Shown here piece by piece: positions 1 through 9,145 of a stretch of DNA of 64,000 bases. The notes under the pieces are model-generated. The model worked only from the letters and a program-made list of their open reading frames with translations, did not search any database and was not told the DNA's origin. The position numbers and the translations under genes were made by a program. The stretch is from Candidatus Electrothrix aarhusensis (GTDB lineage: Bacteria; Desulfobacterota; Desulfobulbia; Desulfobulbales; Desulfobulbaceae), in the NCBI GenBank assembly GCA_004028505.1, contig MTKO01000137.1, forward strand, positions 1-64,000. Direction: 5' to 3'. The number at the start of each line of letters is the position of its first letter. Position 1 is the stretch's first letter.

Positions 1-88
1 ATTACAGCTTGTTCCGGCAGAAGCCTAGGGTATGTTACTTAGAAGAGAGTTCCTATTACTTATTGATATACAACAAAGGGGAACATAT

Positions 89-1624
89 ATGATATTTGAA
101 CTGAATCAGAAAGAACCAGAGATGTTCAGCGGAGATCTGCTGGTCTATTTCATCCGAGAAACCGAGGGCAAAACCGTGCCGTGTCTGTCCAAGGTCGTAC
201 GCAGAGAGTTGAAACAAGCCTGGAAGAGCGGCGATTTTACAGGAAAGAAAGGACAGTCCTTTTTGTTTTATCCTTCAGCAACAGCAAAACATTCTGCGGC
301 CTACCGGGTGCTGGCAGTTGGTTTGGGGAAGGCGGCTGATGAGAGCGATAAAAACGCCCTGCGTGAGCAGATCAGATTGGCTGCCGGAACAGCTGTCCAG
401 CAGGCCGCAGGCCTAAAGGTTACAAGCTTGATGGCTGTCCTGCCCGAAAAGACCGGATTGGAGGATAGTGAGGTCGCGGAATGCCTGACCGAGGGCCTGA
501 TTCTGGGAAGTTATCGTTTTGATAAGTACAAGAGCAAGAAAGAAGACCAAGAAGAACAGCCCACGATAGAGGCCTTTTCTCTTCAGGTCGGTACGCTGAA
601 CCCTAAGGCCGCACAAGAGGGGATGAGCCTTGGCAAAAAGGCAGCCACTGCCGCTTGCCGGGCCAGAGATATGGCCAATGAACCGGGCAACGGCTGGCCG
701 CCAGCAAAATTTGCTGAATTTGGCCAGCGGTTAGCGCAGAAGCATAAACTCTCCTGCGAGATTATTGAAAAAGATGCCATGAAAAAACTGGGCATGGGCG
801 GTATCTTGGGCGTGAATCAAGGCTCTGCTCTGCCGCCCAAGTTGGTTATTCTGAAATATGAGGGTGGCAAAAAAACAGATCCGACCCTGATGCTGGTGGG
901 CAAGGGGCTGACCTTTGATTCTGGGGGGATTAGCTTGAAGCCGGGCCTGGGGATGGAGGACATGAAGTATGATATGTGCGGTGGTGCCGCAGTTATTTGC
1001 GCTATGCAGGCCATTGCTCAGGAGCAGCCCAAGGGGATTAATGTGGTAGCCTTGGTGCCGTCCACGGAAAACCTGCCCGCTTCCACCGCGCTCAAGCCCG
1101 GTGATATCATCACCCATTATAACGGCAAAACCTCGGAAATTATTAATACCGATGCGGAAGGTCGTTTGATTTTGGCTGATGCCCTGGCCTACGGGATTGA
1201 GAAATATACACCGGATGCTGTGATTGATCTGGCAACCCTGACAGGGGCGGTCATTGTCGGGTTGGGACATCATCGCACCGGGCTGATGGCTACCGACGAC
1301 AGCTTGGCGGATCAATTGCTGGCTGCCGGAGATCGGGCCGGGGAACCCCTCTGGCGTCTTCCACTGGGACCGGAATATTCCGAGCAGATTAAATCTCAGG
1401 TGGCGGACGTCAAAAATATCGGGGGTAGGGGGGCAGGGAGCATTACTGCTGCGGCCTATCTTCAGGAGTTTGTCGGGGATACGCCTTGGGCCCATCTTGA
1501 TATTGCCGGGACAGCTTGGAATTTTACGGAAAAAACCTATATTCCCAAGGGGCCGTCCGGGATTGCTGTGCGCACCTTGGTGGATCTTGTCCGCCATTGG
1601 CAGGGGAAAAAGAAGGAAGTCTAA
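89..1624 (+). CDS. pepA: Leucyl aminopeptidase, M17 family
   Basis: Cytosolic metallo-exopeptidase that removes N-terminal residues from peptides using two divalent metals. The 511-residue product has the usual family length. The C-terminal catalytic half carries the M17 signature NTDAEGRLILADAL near residue 350 and the metal/substrate region FDSGGISLKP near residue 275. I place the start at 89 rather than at an upstream in-frame start at 32, because AAGGGG lies just before ATG at 89 and the protein then begins MIFELNQ. It stands alone; fbp follows after 136 bases holding a palindromic repeat. Family assignment is secure; the exact peptide role is not visible. Confidence 0.95.
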   Translation: MIFELNQKEPEMFSGDLLVYFIRETEGKTVPCLSKVVRRELKQAWKSGDFTGKKGQSFLFYPSATAKHSAAYRVLAVGLGKAADESDKNALREQIRLAAGTAVQQAAGLKVTSLMAVLPEKTGLEDSEVAECLTEGLILGSYRFDKYKSKKEDQEEQPTIEAFSLQVGTLNPKAAQEGMSLGKKAATAACRARDMANEPGNGWPPAKFAEFGQRLAQKHKLSCEIIEKDAMKKLGMGGILGVNQGSALPPKLVILKYEGGKKTDPTLMLVGKGLTFDSGGISLKPGLGMEDMKYDMCGGAAVICAMQAIAQEQPKGINVVALVPSTENLPASTALKPGDIITHYNGKTSEIINTDAEGRLILADALAYGIEKYTPDAVIDLATLTGAVIVGLGHHRTGLMATDDSLADQLLAAGDRAGEPLWRLPLGPEYSEQIKSQVADVKNIGGRGAGSITAAAYLQEFVGDTPWAHLDIAGTAWNFTEKTYIPKGPSGIAVRTLVDLVRHWQGKKKEV

Positions 1625-1631
1625 TTGGGCT

Positions 1632-1700
1632 GTAGGGGCACGGCGTGCCGTGCCCTACCGCAGGGAACGGTCCAGGGCGAACACAGGGGTTCGCCCCTAC
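1632..1700. repeat. Dispersed palindromic repeat pair (GTAGGGGC family)
   Basis: Two adjacent palindromic units lie between pepA and fbp: 1632-1658 starts GTAGGGGCACGG and ends CCGTGCCCTAC, and 1675-1700 starts GGGCGAACACAG and ends TTCGCCCCTAC. Each folds into a strong hairpin. Related copies occur at 12008-12035 and 41076-41149, always between genes. They look like REP-type intergenic repeats and may also stop transcription after pepA. Confidence 0.75.
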
Positions 1701-1760
1701 GGCACCCGGTTTAAAAAATTAAAAATTACAACGTACAGAGATACTCTAACGGAGATATAT

Positions 1761-2780
1761 ATGCCAAAAAGAAAAGGTATTACAGTCAGCAGGCAGATCA
1801 TGGACAGCCAGCAAACCCACCCGGAGGCAACAGGAGAGCTCACCGGTTTACTCAGTGAGCTTATTGTAGCGGCAAAGATCATCAGTGCCGAGGTCAATAT
1901 GGCCGGTCTTGCCGGTATCTTGGGCCAGTCGGGCAAGACCAATGTGCAGGGCGAAGAGGTGCAGAAGCTTGATGATTTCGCCAACCGGACCCTCAAACGG
2001 CGAATGGAGCAATGCGGTTATGTCTGCATTATGGGCTCGGAAGAGGATGATGGAGTGATTCCGGTTCTGGATGGTTATGAGGGTAAGTACACCCTGGCCT
2101 TTGATCCCCTGGACGGCTCCTCCAATATTGATGTCAATGTCAGTATCGGGACGATTTTCTCTGTTCATCGCCGGAAAAGTGAAGGCAAACAGGGTGAGAT
2201 GTCTGATCTGCTGCAAAAGGGGAGCGAGCAGGTAGCAGCCGGTTATATCATTTACGGCTCCAGCACCGTCTTGGTCTACACCACCGGTCATGGTGACGGG
2301 GTCCACGGCTTTACTCTTGATCCCAGCGTGGGTGAGTTTTTTCTCTCCCATCCAGATATCACCATCCCTGAGAAGGCCAAGTATTACAGTGTCAATGAAG
2401 CCTACTCACGGTATTGGCATGACGATACCACTGCCTACATCGACAAACTGAAAGATATGGATGAGCAGGGAGAGCGCTCTTACAGCCTGCGTTATATCGG
2501 TTCGCTGGTGGCTGATTTTCATCGCAACCTGATCCAAGGCGGTGTCTTCCTTTATCCTCGGGATAAAAAGAGTACGGATAAGCCGGACGGTAAGCTGCGT
2601 TTGCTTTACGAGGCTGCGCCGCTTGCCATGATTGCGGAAGAGGCCGGGGGGATGGCCATTACCGATGACGGACGTCGTATCCTGGATATCGAGCCGAAAG
2701 ATTTGCACCAGCGGGTGGCTTTGGTTATCGGGTCCCGTGATGAAGTTGCTTTGGCGGAGGAATATTTTAAGAAGGGCTGA
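1761..2780 (+). CDS. fbp: Fructose-1,6-bisphosphatase, class I
   Basis: Hydrolyses fructose 1,6-bisphosphate to fructose 6-phosphate, the committing step of gluconeogenesis. The 339-residue product has the class I active-site motif DPLDGSSNIDVNVSIGTIFS near residues 113-132 and the later motif KLRLLYEAAPLAMIAEEAGG. The start at 1761 follows GGAG at good spacing; an open frame further upstream overlaps pepA and is not needed. Gluconeogenesis by this route fits an autotrophic or sulfur-cycling lifestyle, but that is inference. Confidence 0.95.
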   Translation: MPKRKGITVSRQIMDSQQTHPEATGELTGLLSELIVAAKIISAEVNMAGLAGILGQSGKTNVQGEEVQKLDDFANRTLKRRMEQCGYVCIMGSEEDDGVIPVLDGYEGKYTLAFDPLDGSSNIDVNVSIGTIFSVHRRKSEGKQGEMSDLLQKGSEQVAAGYIIYGSSTVLVYTTGHGDGVHGFTLDPSVGEFFLSHPDITIPEKAKYYSVNEAYSRYWHDDTTAYIDKLKDMDEQGERSYSLRYIGSLVADFHRNLIQGGVFLYPRDKKSTDKPDGKLRLLYEAAPLAMIAEEAGGMAITDDGRRILDIEPKDLHQRVALVIGSRDEVALAEEYFKKG

Positions 2781-2793
2781 TGGTTGGGGAAAA

Positions 2794-2851
2794 GGGGATA
2801 GGTTTATTTTTGGTCATCTGACGTAGTTTTTGTCGAAAATAAATCTGTCCC
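2794..2851. repeat. Inverted repeat with AAATAAATCTGTCCC arms
   Basis: Left arm at 2794-2811 (GGGGATAGGTTTATTTTT) and right arm at 2836-2851 (AAAATAAATCTGTCCC) are imperfect inverted copies of each other. A closely related and better preserved element lies at 23054-23139. Both sit immediately upstream of a plus-strand gene. They resemble small REP-like or miniature mobile elements; no transposase is in the window. Confidence 0.6.
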
Positions 2852-2902
2852 ATTTTTGGCCCGTTTTTGTAAACGTGTCTATTCTATAGAAGGAGTTGTT
2901 TC

Positions 2903-3664
2903 ATGATGAACATCGATAAAGATGAGAAAATTATTTTATGGACTGGTGGTTGGGATTCTACTTTTAGAATTTTATCTACTCTATTAACGCAAGATGGCCC
3001 AAATATACGCCCACTTTACTTATTGGATACATCTCGTGCATCAACTATAAATGAGCTTGAAACTATTCATAAGATAAAAAAACAAATTTTTAAAAAGGGT
3101 AAATATTACAGCGATAAATTAAAACCAATGTTAATTATCGATTCAAGTGATATACCTGAAATATCAGAAATTAGAGAAGCATATTGCAAAATAAGACAAA
3201 CAAATTGGTTGGGAAGCCAGTATGTACAGTTAGCAGAACTGATAAATCATTTTAAATTGACTTATCCTGAAATATCAATAGAGGCTGATGTTACGGGGCT
3301 TAAATTTTTACATGCTTTCCTGCGATCCAACGTAACAACTTATAATGGAATGAAAATTTTATCATCCCCAATGCAGGATAATATATCTAAAAGTTATTGT
3401 GAAATATTTAAATATTTTTCTTTTCCTTTAATTTTTAAGTCTAAACTTGATATGCATCAAGAATCCTTGTCCTTTGGAATTAGTGAGGAATTACAAATGA
3501 GTTGGTTCTGTCACACCCCGAGAAGGGGGCAACCGTGCGGTTTGTGCGGACCTTGCCAAGATATAGTAAAAGCTGACATGGCGTGGAGGCTGCCTTTTTT
3601 GTCTCGTCTCATATGCAAAACAAAAAGAAATTTAAATAAAATGAAAGAAAAATTAAACCTTTGA
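2903..3664 (+). CDS. QueC-like PP-loop ATPase, AT-rich
   Basis: A 253-residue protein with a PP-loop nucleotide-binding motif near the N-terminus (WTGGWDST, residues 13-20; QueC normally has SGGxDS) and a C-terminal zinc-binding-type cluster CGLCGPC near residues 213-219, as in 7-cyano-7-deazaguanine synthase. The start follows AGGAGTTG; ATG at 2903 or 2906 are equally possible. Base composition is much richer in A+T than all neighbours and codon use differs (many AAA, ATA, TTA), which suggests recent transfer. No other queuosine genes are near. The product may use another substrate: distant QueC-like ATPases are often annotated near polysaccharide or phage genes. Function is therefore uncertain; the ATPase fold is fairly sure. 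Confidence 0.7.
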   Translation: MMNIDKDEKIILWTGGWDSTFRILSTLLTQDGPNIRPLYLLDTSRASTINELETIHKIKKQIFKKGKYYSDKLKPMLIIDSSDIPEISEIREAYCKIRQTNWLGSQYVQLAELINHFKLTYPEISIEADVTGLKFLHAFLRSNVTTYNGMKILSSPMQDNISKSYCEIFKYFSFPLIFKSKLDMHQESLSFGISEELQMSWFCHTPRRGQPCGLCGPCQDIVKADMAWRLPFLSRLICKTKRNLNKMKEKLNL

Positions 3665-3695
3665 TGCCCTTCCGCTAATACTTTCAAGGGGAGAA

Positions 3696-3720
3696 AGCTC
3701 GGTTAGCTCGGAACCGAGCT
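3696..3720 (+). terminator. Hairpin after the QueC-like gene
   Basis: A perfect 9-bp stem (AGCTCGGTT / AACCGAGCT) with a 7-base loop lies 32 bases after the stop codon. No T-run follows, so it may be a weak terminator or an mRNA-stabilising hairpin. Confidence 0.45.
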
Positions 3721-3800
3721 CTCTAACTCCGAAGCATGAAACATCATTATATCATGTGCTTGCCGGGTGCTTTTGAATAAGGAAAGCCCGGTACCTAAAA

Positions 3801-3841
3801 AATAAGCGGAGAGAAAGCATAATGCTCTCCCTCCGCTTATT
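3801..3841 (-). terminator. Rho-independent terminator of leuD
   Basis: Long near-perfect hairpin: AATAAGCGGAG at 3801-3811 pairs with CTCCGCTTATT ending at 3841. On the minus strand the stem is followed by a T-rich stretch (complement of the A-rich bases before 3801). It lies downstream of leuD and closes that operon. Confidence 0.75.
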
Positions 3842-3901
3842 GTTCAATGAACCGGCAATGCCGATTCCGATCTGCTCAGCAGGTCAACTCAGTACGTAAA
3901 A

Positions 3902-4441
3902 TCAATACTTCTGATCCGCATAGGCCAACCAACCACCAGCAGCCACCAGCTCTTTGTCAAAGGAGTTCATGGAAAAGCTGCACTCCGCCTTCTCCCCCTG
4001 ACCGTTCTCTGCAACTATGGTATCTTTTTCCAGCTCAATACCGATTTTGATCCCGTCATCATCGCCAGCAAGGGCGAAAAGCTGATCAATATCCGCTTTG
4101 GAAAGCTCCACCGCCAGAATGCCGCAGTTGAACATATTTTGGCGAAAAATACGGGCAAAGCTCTCGCCGATCACCACGTTGATGTCATTGACTTCTAAGG
4201 CCCAGACCGCGTGCTCGCGGGAGGAACCGCAGCCGAAATTGGACCGGGTCACCAGCACAGAGGCCTGCTGAAAATCCTCTGCCTGGGTATCGAACTCCTT
4301 TCCGTCCAGGAACAGGTCTTCCAGCAGATGAGGCTGTAAGGCCCGCTTGGTGATCTCGGTGAGGTATTTGGCTGGAATAATCTCGTCCGTATTGATATCG
4401 TCTCTATCTATAAAAAAGGCTGAACCGCCGAATTTTTTCAT
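3902..4441 (-). CDS. leuD: 3-isopropylmalate dehydratase, small subunit
   Basis: Swivel-domain subunit of isopropylmalate isomerase, which with LeuC converts 2-isopropylmalate to 3-isopropylmalate in leucine synthesis. The 179-residue length matches the short LeuD/HacB type. The substrate-loop motif SNFGCGSSREHA is present around residues 67-78. AAGGAG precedes the ATG at 4441. It lies 16 bases downstream of leuC, so the two are co-transcribed, and a strong hairpin follows at 3801-3841. Confidence 0.93.
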   Translation of the reverse strand: MKKFGGSAFFIDRDDINTDEIIPAKYLTEITKRALQPHLLEDLFLDGKEFDTQAEDFQQASVLVTRSNFGCGSSREHAVWALEVNDINVVIGESFARIFRQNMFNCGILAVELSKADIDQLFALAGDDDGIKIGIELEKDTIVAENGQGEKAECSFSMNSFDKELVAAGGWLAYADQKY

Positions 4442-4457
4442 GTCCTTCGTTGCTCCT

Positions 4458-5774
4458 TTAATTGATAAACTGGGCAGGATCTGTGATCTCTCCGGTGACC
4501 GCTGCTGCTGCGGCAGACAAGGGGCTCATCAAGTGTACCATGCCGCCTTTGCCCATACGCCCGTTGAAGTTCCGGTTGGTGGTCGAGGCGCAGGACTCGC
4601 CCTCAGCCAGCACGCCGCTGCTCATGCCGAGGCAGGCACCGCAGGTGGGGTTGAGCACGCAGAAACCCGCATCCATGAAAATCTTGATTAATCCTTCGTC
4701 CAGAGCCTGGGAGTAAATCGCCGGGGTGGCCGGGGTCAGGATACCGCGTACCGAATCGGCAACAGTCCGTCCCCGCAGGATAGAGGCCGCTGCCCGAATA
4801 TCTTCGATGCGACCGTTGGTGCAGGAACCGATATAGACCTGATCAATCGTGGTACCGACCAGCTCATCAATATCCTTAACCTTGTCCGGCTTATAATCAT
4901 AGGTCACCTGGGGACGCAGGTCAGACACGTCAAGGGTCATGGTCTCGGCATATTCAGCATCAGGATCAGAATGCCATGTGCTGAAATCCTCCACAGCCGC
5001 TTCTATGGATGCGTAATCCTCTTGAATAAAGGGCCAGAGGTATTCAGCCGTCACCTTGTCCGGCAGACAGAGGCCAGAGGTTGCCCCGGCTTCCACTGAC
5101 ATATTACAGAGGGTCATCCGGGAGGACATGTTCATCTCCTCCACGGTTGGGCCGCAGAATTCTATAACCATATCAGTAGCCCCGTTCACGGTGAGCTGCT
5201 TGATGATCTTAAGAATAACGTCCTTGGCATACACACCAGCGGGCAGGGTACCGGTGACCTCGATCTTCATGGATTTCGGTTTACGAAAGGCGCAGACGCC
5301 TTTGAGAATCCCGACCTCCAGATCCGTGGTGCCAACACCTGCGGCAAAGGCCCCAAAGGCCCCGTGGGTACAGGTATGAGAGTCGCCCATGATGACAGTG
5401 TTGCCCGGTCGGATAAAGCCTTTTTCTGGAAACAGGGCATGGCAAACTCCGTTGCGGCCCACGTCAAAGAAATCCTTAATCTCATGACGCCTGGCCCACT
5501 CGCGCATGATCTTGGCCTGGGTTGCGGTCTTGGAATCCTTGGCCGGGGTTACATGATCAATAACCGCCTTGATTCGGCTCTGGTCAATCACGCGGTCCAT
5601 ACCCTTGTCCACCAGATCCATGATGGCGATGGGGGTGGTTATTTCATGGCACATGATCACGTCGATATCAAGGACCATGTTTTCCGGGGTGGGGGAATCT
5701 CGCAGATGGGCTGCGAAAATTTTTTCTGCTATGGTTTGTCCAGCTATAGTTTGTTCAACTGTGGTATCTCCCAT
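4458..5774 (-). CDS. leuC: 3-isopropylmalate dehydratase, large subunit
   Basis: Aconitase-family subunit that carries a [4Fe-4S] cluster and dehydrates/rehydrates isopropylmalate. The 438-residue product contains the cluster cysteines in IGSCTNGR and CGACLG, plus the aconitase-type MGDSHTCTHGAFG segment. The start at 5774 is chosen because GGAG lies 5-8 bases upstream and the protein then begins MGDTTVEQ; the frame stays open 81 bases further without a ribosome site. Part of a minus-strand run dnaJ-wecB-leuC-leuD; the gap of 136 bases from wecB could hold its own promoter. Confidence 0.94.
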   Translation of the reverse strand: MGDTTVEQTIAGQTIAEKIFAAHLRDSPTPENMVLDIDVIMCHEITTPIAIMDLVDKGMDRVIDQSRIKAVIDHVTPAKDSKTATQAKIMREWARRHEIKDFFDVGRNGVCHALFPEKGFIRPGNTVIMGDSHTCTHGAFGAFAAGVGTTDLEVGILKGVCAFRKPKSMKIEVTGTLPAGVYAKDVILKIIKQLTVNGATDMVIEFCGPTVEEMNMSSRMTLCNMSVEAGATSGLCLPDKVTAEYLWPFIQEDYASIEAAVEDFSTWHSDPDAEYAETMTLDVSDLRPQVTYDYKPDKVKDIDELVGTTIDQVYIGSCTNGRIEDIRAAASILRGRTVADSVRGILTPATPAIYSQALDEGLIKIFMDAGFCVLNPTCGACLGMSSGVLAEGESCASTTNRNFNGRMGKGGMVHLMSPLSAAAAAVTGEITDPAQFIN

Positions 5775-5910
5775 TCTTTTTCTCCGTGGGATAAGGTTGA
5801 GTTTTCCACCTCGTATAAAGACAGATAAATACAGCTCAGGGAAAGATGCATGCACCTCCCCCTGAAAAATAACTGGTATGTAAGACCTCAGGAAAGATCA
5901 TCAGAAAAAA

Positions 5911-7044
5911 TCAGAGGCTGTGGCTTGCTTGGAATGTCTTGAGGACCTCTACAATGCGTGCTGCGGCCTGACCATCACCGTAGGGATTGCTCTTACTCGC
6001 CATGCTCTGATAGGCCTTCTCGTCGGTTAAAAGACGTTCTGTTTCTCGAATGATCAATTCCTTATTTGTCCCGACTAGGCGGACCGTTCCCGTCTCTACA
6101 GCCTCGGGTCGCTCCGTGCTCTCCCGCATGACTAGAACCGGTTTACCCAGCGAAGGGGCCTCTTCCTGTACTCCACCGGAATCGGTCAGGATCAGGCGGG
6201 CCTGCCCCATTGCCTGGATAAAGGGCGCATAGTCCAGCGGTGAGATCAGATGGATGTTTTTTTTCTTTCCGAGCAGGGCATTCACCGGCTGCTGAACATT
6301 GGGGTTCAGGTGCACAGGATAAATAAAACCGATCTCTGGATGCCTGTCCGCCAGCACTGCAATGGCCTCGCAGATATTTTGAAAACCATCGCCAAAGTTT
6401 TCCCGGCGATGACCGGTGATCAGAACATAAGGTCGGCCCTCCTGAACAAGAGACCCTGCCGGGCCAAAGGGCTCAGGATTGATTTCTGTACCTGTTTGCT
6501 GTCGTACCCAAAGCAAAGCGTCGATGACGGTATTGCCGGTTAGATGCACAGTATCTTTTGCAATACCCTCGTTATACAAATTGTTGCAGGACTGTTCTGT
6601 GGGCGCAAAATGGAGTGCTGCCAGTCGCGAGGTCATGGCCCGATTAGCCTCTTCCGGGAACGGCGCATAAATATCAGCCGTCCGCAGACCCGCCTCTATA
6701 TGGCCGACAGGAATTCGGAGATAAAAAGCAGCCAAGCTGCCGATAAAGCAGGTGGTGGTGTCTCCCTGGACAAGAACAAAATCCGGTTTTTCTCGCTGCA
6801 AAACTTCGCGCAAGCCGATAAGAATCCGCGAGCTCAGATCGAAGAGATCCTGATTGTTCTGCATGACGTCTAAATCATAGTCCGTCCTGATGGAAAAAAG
6901 CTCCAGTACTTGGTCCAGCATCTGGCGATGTTGGGCCGTGACGCAGACCTTGACCGTGAATTCCGGTGCAGCAGTAAGGGCGTGGATGACCGGAGCCATT
7001 TTAATGGCTTCCGGTCTGGTTCCAAAGATGGTAAGAACCTTCAT
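5911..7044 (-). CDS. wecB: UDP-N-acetylglucosamine 2-epimerase (non-hydrolysing)
   Basis: Interconverts UDP-GlcNAc and UDP-ManNAc in the cytosol, supplying ManNAc-type sugars for surface polysaccharide. The 377-residue protein opens with the family motif FGTRPEAIKMAPV and has HIEAGLRT near residue 115 and TDSGGVQEEAPSLGKPVLVMR-type UDP-binding residues near 285-305. An alternative TTG start lies 24 bases upstream; I use the ATG that places FGTRPE at residues 6-11, as in the family. It starts 32 bases after the restored end of dnaJ, suggesting a shared transcript. No other glycan genes are adjacent. Confidence 0.93.
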   Translation of the reverse strand: MKVLTIFGTRPEAIKMAPVIHALTAAPEFTVKVCVTAQHRQMLDQVLELFSIRTDYDLDVMQNNQDLFDLSSRILIGLREVLQREKPDFVLVQGDTTTCFIGSLAAFYLRIPVGHIEAGLRTADIYAPFPEEANRAMTSRLAALHFAPTEQSCNNLYNEGIAKDTVHLTGNTVIDALLWVRQQTGTEINPEPFGPAGSLVQEGRPYVLITGHRRENFGDGFQNICEAIAVLADRHPEIGFIYPVHLNPNVQQPVNALLGKKKNIHLISPLDYAPFIQAMGQARLILTDSGGVQEEAPSLGKPVLVMRESTERPEAVETGTVRLVGTNKELIIRETERLLTDEKAYQSMASKSNPYGDGQAAARIVEVLKTFQASHSL

Positions 7045-7076
7045 CGCGTATCCATCTGGTGACAGCAAGGGTTTGG

Positions 7077-8020
7077 CTATAAACCTAATTTAGCCAGTTT
7101 CTGGATCGCTTCTTCCTGTTCCTCGGTCAACTCTCTTGGAATGTCGACAAAAATTTTAACATAGATGTCTCCCCGTACCCCTATGGGACCGGACGGCAGG
7201 CCATGTCCTTGATACGCAGTTTGGCTTCCTGCTGCACCCCGGCAGGCACCTTGAGCTTGAATTTTCGTTCGTCCAGCGAAGTGATTTCCACAGCTGTTCC
7301 CAAACAGGCTTGGCTGAAGGGCACTTTCTTTTCCGTGATCAGGTTGTCGCCGTCACGGGTGAAACTGCTGTGGGGCTGAACAGTCACTTTGAGGTAAAGA
7401 TCACCCGGAGGCCCGCCGGAAGGAGAGGGTGCTCCTTTGCCGGAAAGGCGCAGGCGTTTCCCGGACTCAATCCCCTTGGGTACTTTAACCGCAATATTCT
7501 GGTTGCCGCCATCACGGCGCAGGCTGATGTTTTTTTCCGCACCGTGCAGCACATCCTCAAGGGAGACAGCCAGTTCGTAGGTCTGGTCCTGTCCTTTGAC
7601 CGGCTGGGGGCGACATCCGCCGCCACCGCATCCACCACCTTGAGCTCCTCCTCCCGCCTGGCTGAAAAAATCAAAGGGATTGCCGCCAGCAGCGCCTCCC
7701 TGACCGCCAAAACGGAAGCTGGTACGCCCACCGCCACCGCCGAACTGATTAAAGATATCATTGATATCAAACCCACGAAAGATGTCTTCCTGGGAATAAC
7801 GCTGCTGAAATCCGGCTGATCCGTAGGTGTCGTATTCCTGTCGTTTCTTTTCGTCGGAAAGAACAGCATAGGCCTCGCTGATCTGCTTGAATTTGTCCTC
7901 GGCCTCCTTGTTGTCCGGGTTTTTATCCGGATGATATTTCAAGGCCAGTTTACGGTAGGATTTTTTTATTTCAGCTGCGGATGCTGCTTTTTCAACACCG
8001 AGAATTTTATAGTATTCCAT
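7077..8020 (-). CDS. DnaJ/CbpA-type co-chaperone, frameshifted
   Basis: Hsp40 that stimulates DnaK ATPase through its J domain. Residues 1-70 form the J domain with HPDKNPDN; a Gly/Phe-rich stretch follows ([16 protein letters not shown]); the C-terminal substrate-binding domain begins near residue 150. Only two cysteines occur in the Gly-rich linker, so there is no DnaJ zinc finger and this is a class II (CbpA-like) protein. The uninterrupted frame stops at 7181, but the next frame carries on in register ([18 protein letters not shown] then a helix ending LAKLGL) to a stop at 7077. One missing G near 7200 (GGGCC read as GGCC) explains this; the whole protein would be 314 residues, the usual length. 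Confidence 0.88.
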
Positions 8021-8244
8021 ATATTTTGTTGTTTTTCAGTCTTCTCAAAATGCATTAAACGTAGAGTTACGCTTCATGAATGAAAGGAGAAGTTGTTATA
8101 CACTGATGTTTCGAGTTCTGAGACGTTTTTTCCAATGCCAAAGAAAAAATAAGAACAAAATGAAATTTGTCCAATGAAATTTTTCTGGTTACGGAGGTGC
8201 CGGTTGGAAAACTGAGTTATCTCAAGACGGAGAAAATAAAAATG

Positions 8245-8270
8245 GCGAAGAGTCGCAGGTGACTCTTCGC
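8245..8270 (-). terminator. Terminator of ssb
   Basis: Perfect 10-bp stem GCGAAGAGTC / GACTCTTCGC with a 6-base loop, followed on the minus strand by a T-rich tail (complement of AGAAAATAAAAAT at 8231-8243). It lies just downstream of ssb. Confidence 0.85.
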
Positions 8271-8302
8271 CCTTAAGACAGAGGAGGCAGAGAAGTATCC
8301 GT

Positions 8303-8830
8303 TTAGAACGGTACGTCGCTCCCCGTACCCCCGCCTGTCTGGCCACCGGATTGTCCGCCAGCAAAATCGTCATAGCCTGATCCTGCCGGAGAATTTTTGT
8401 TACTACTACTACTACTGCTGCCGCCAGCAGGGCCTGGATCGTATCCTCCTCCTCCACCACTGCCACTCGTGCTGCCACCACCGCTATAACCTCCGCCACC
8501 TTCGCCACGCGGGGTCAGAAACTGCACATCCGAGGCAACAATTTCTGTTGTGTAGCGATCATTACCGCTCTGATCCTGCCATTTTCTGGTCTGGAGCCTG
8601 CCTTCTACGTAGACTTTTGAGCCTTTATGAAGGTATTCGTTGCATATTTCTCCAAGACGTTGCCAGGCAACAATTTTATGCCATTCTGTTTCTTCCTGTT
8701 GTTGTCCTTCCTTGTCTTTCCAGCGTCTGGTCGTGGCGACATTAAAGCTTGCCACTGCTACTCCGCTTTGGGTGTACCGCAGTTCAGGATCAGCTCCGAG
8801 GTTGCCTATTAACATCGCTTTATTCAGCAT
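8303..8830 (-). CDS. ssb: Single-stranded DNA-binding protein
   Basis: Binds and protects single-stranded DNA in replication and repair and recruits partners through its tail. Residues 1-108 form the OB fold ([41 protein letters not shown]). Residues 110-165 are a low-complexity Gly/Ser-rich linker, and the protein ends in the conserved acidic tip DVPF, so it is complete at 175 residues. Single gene with a strong terminator at 8245-8270; the 282-base gap to dnaJ holds only that terminator and presumably the dnaJ promoter. Confidence 0.96.
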   Translation of the reverse strand: MLNKAMLIGNLGADPELRYTQSGVAVASFNVATTRRWKDKEGQQQEETEWHKIVAWQRLGEICNEYLHKGSKVYVEGRLQTRKWQDQSGNDRYTTEIVASDVQFLTPRGEGGGGYSGGGSTSGSGGGGGYDPGPAGGSSSSSSNKNSPAGSGYDDFAGGQSGGQTGGGTGSDVPF

Positions 8831-9019
8831 AATTTCATCAGTTCCTGTATGTTGGAGTTGGCGTCAACACGAACTCCTTTTCGTAGTTTCCATTCTTGAT
8901 ATAAATACACAACTGGCGGGTCAAATTTAACTCATGTAGAGTAACCTTCTTTTTATCTTTCTTCCCTAAAAAGTCAAGAGGAAAAGGTGGCAGCGGTCTT
9001 GGATGAGAGGAGAAGAATT

Positions 9020-9044
9020 GCCGGTGTGCTCCGGCTGTTTTTTT
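9020..9044 (+). terminator. Orphan plus-strand terminator upstream of birA
   Basis: GCCGG (9020-9024) pairs with CCGGC (9031-9035), followed by a run of seven T. No plus-strand gene ends nearby: the 315 bases 8831-9145 between divergent ssb and birA hold no open frame I can support. It could end a small RNA or act as a leader attenuator for birA. Confidence 0.5.
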
Positions 9045-9145
9045 GGGTTACGCAATCCATTGAAATCAAGTACTATGACAGGATGAATTTTGCCCTTCAC
9101 GTTTAAAGGTAACGATGATGCAAGAGAAAAACGAGAAAGTCAGTT

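Noticed and set aside
731-1597. Long minus-strand open frame (288 residues) opposite pepA
   Set aside because: Lies wholly within a well-supported pepA; the translation has no recognisable domain or ribosome site and reflects codon bias of the opposite strand.
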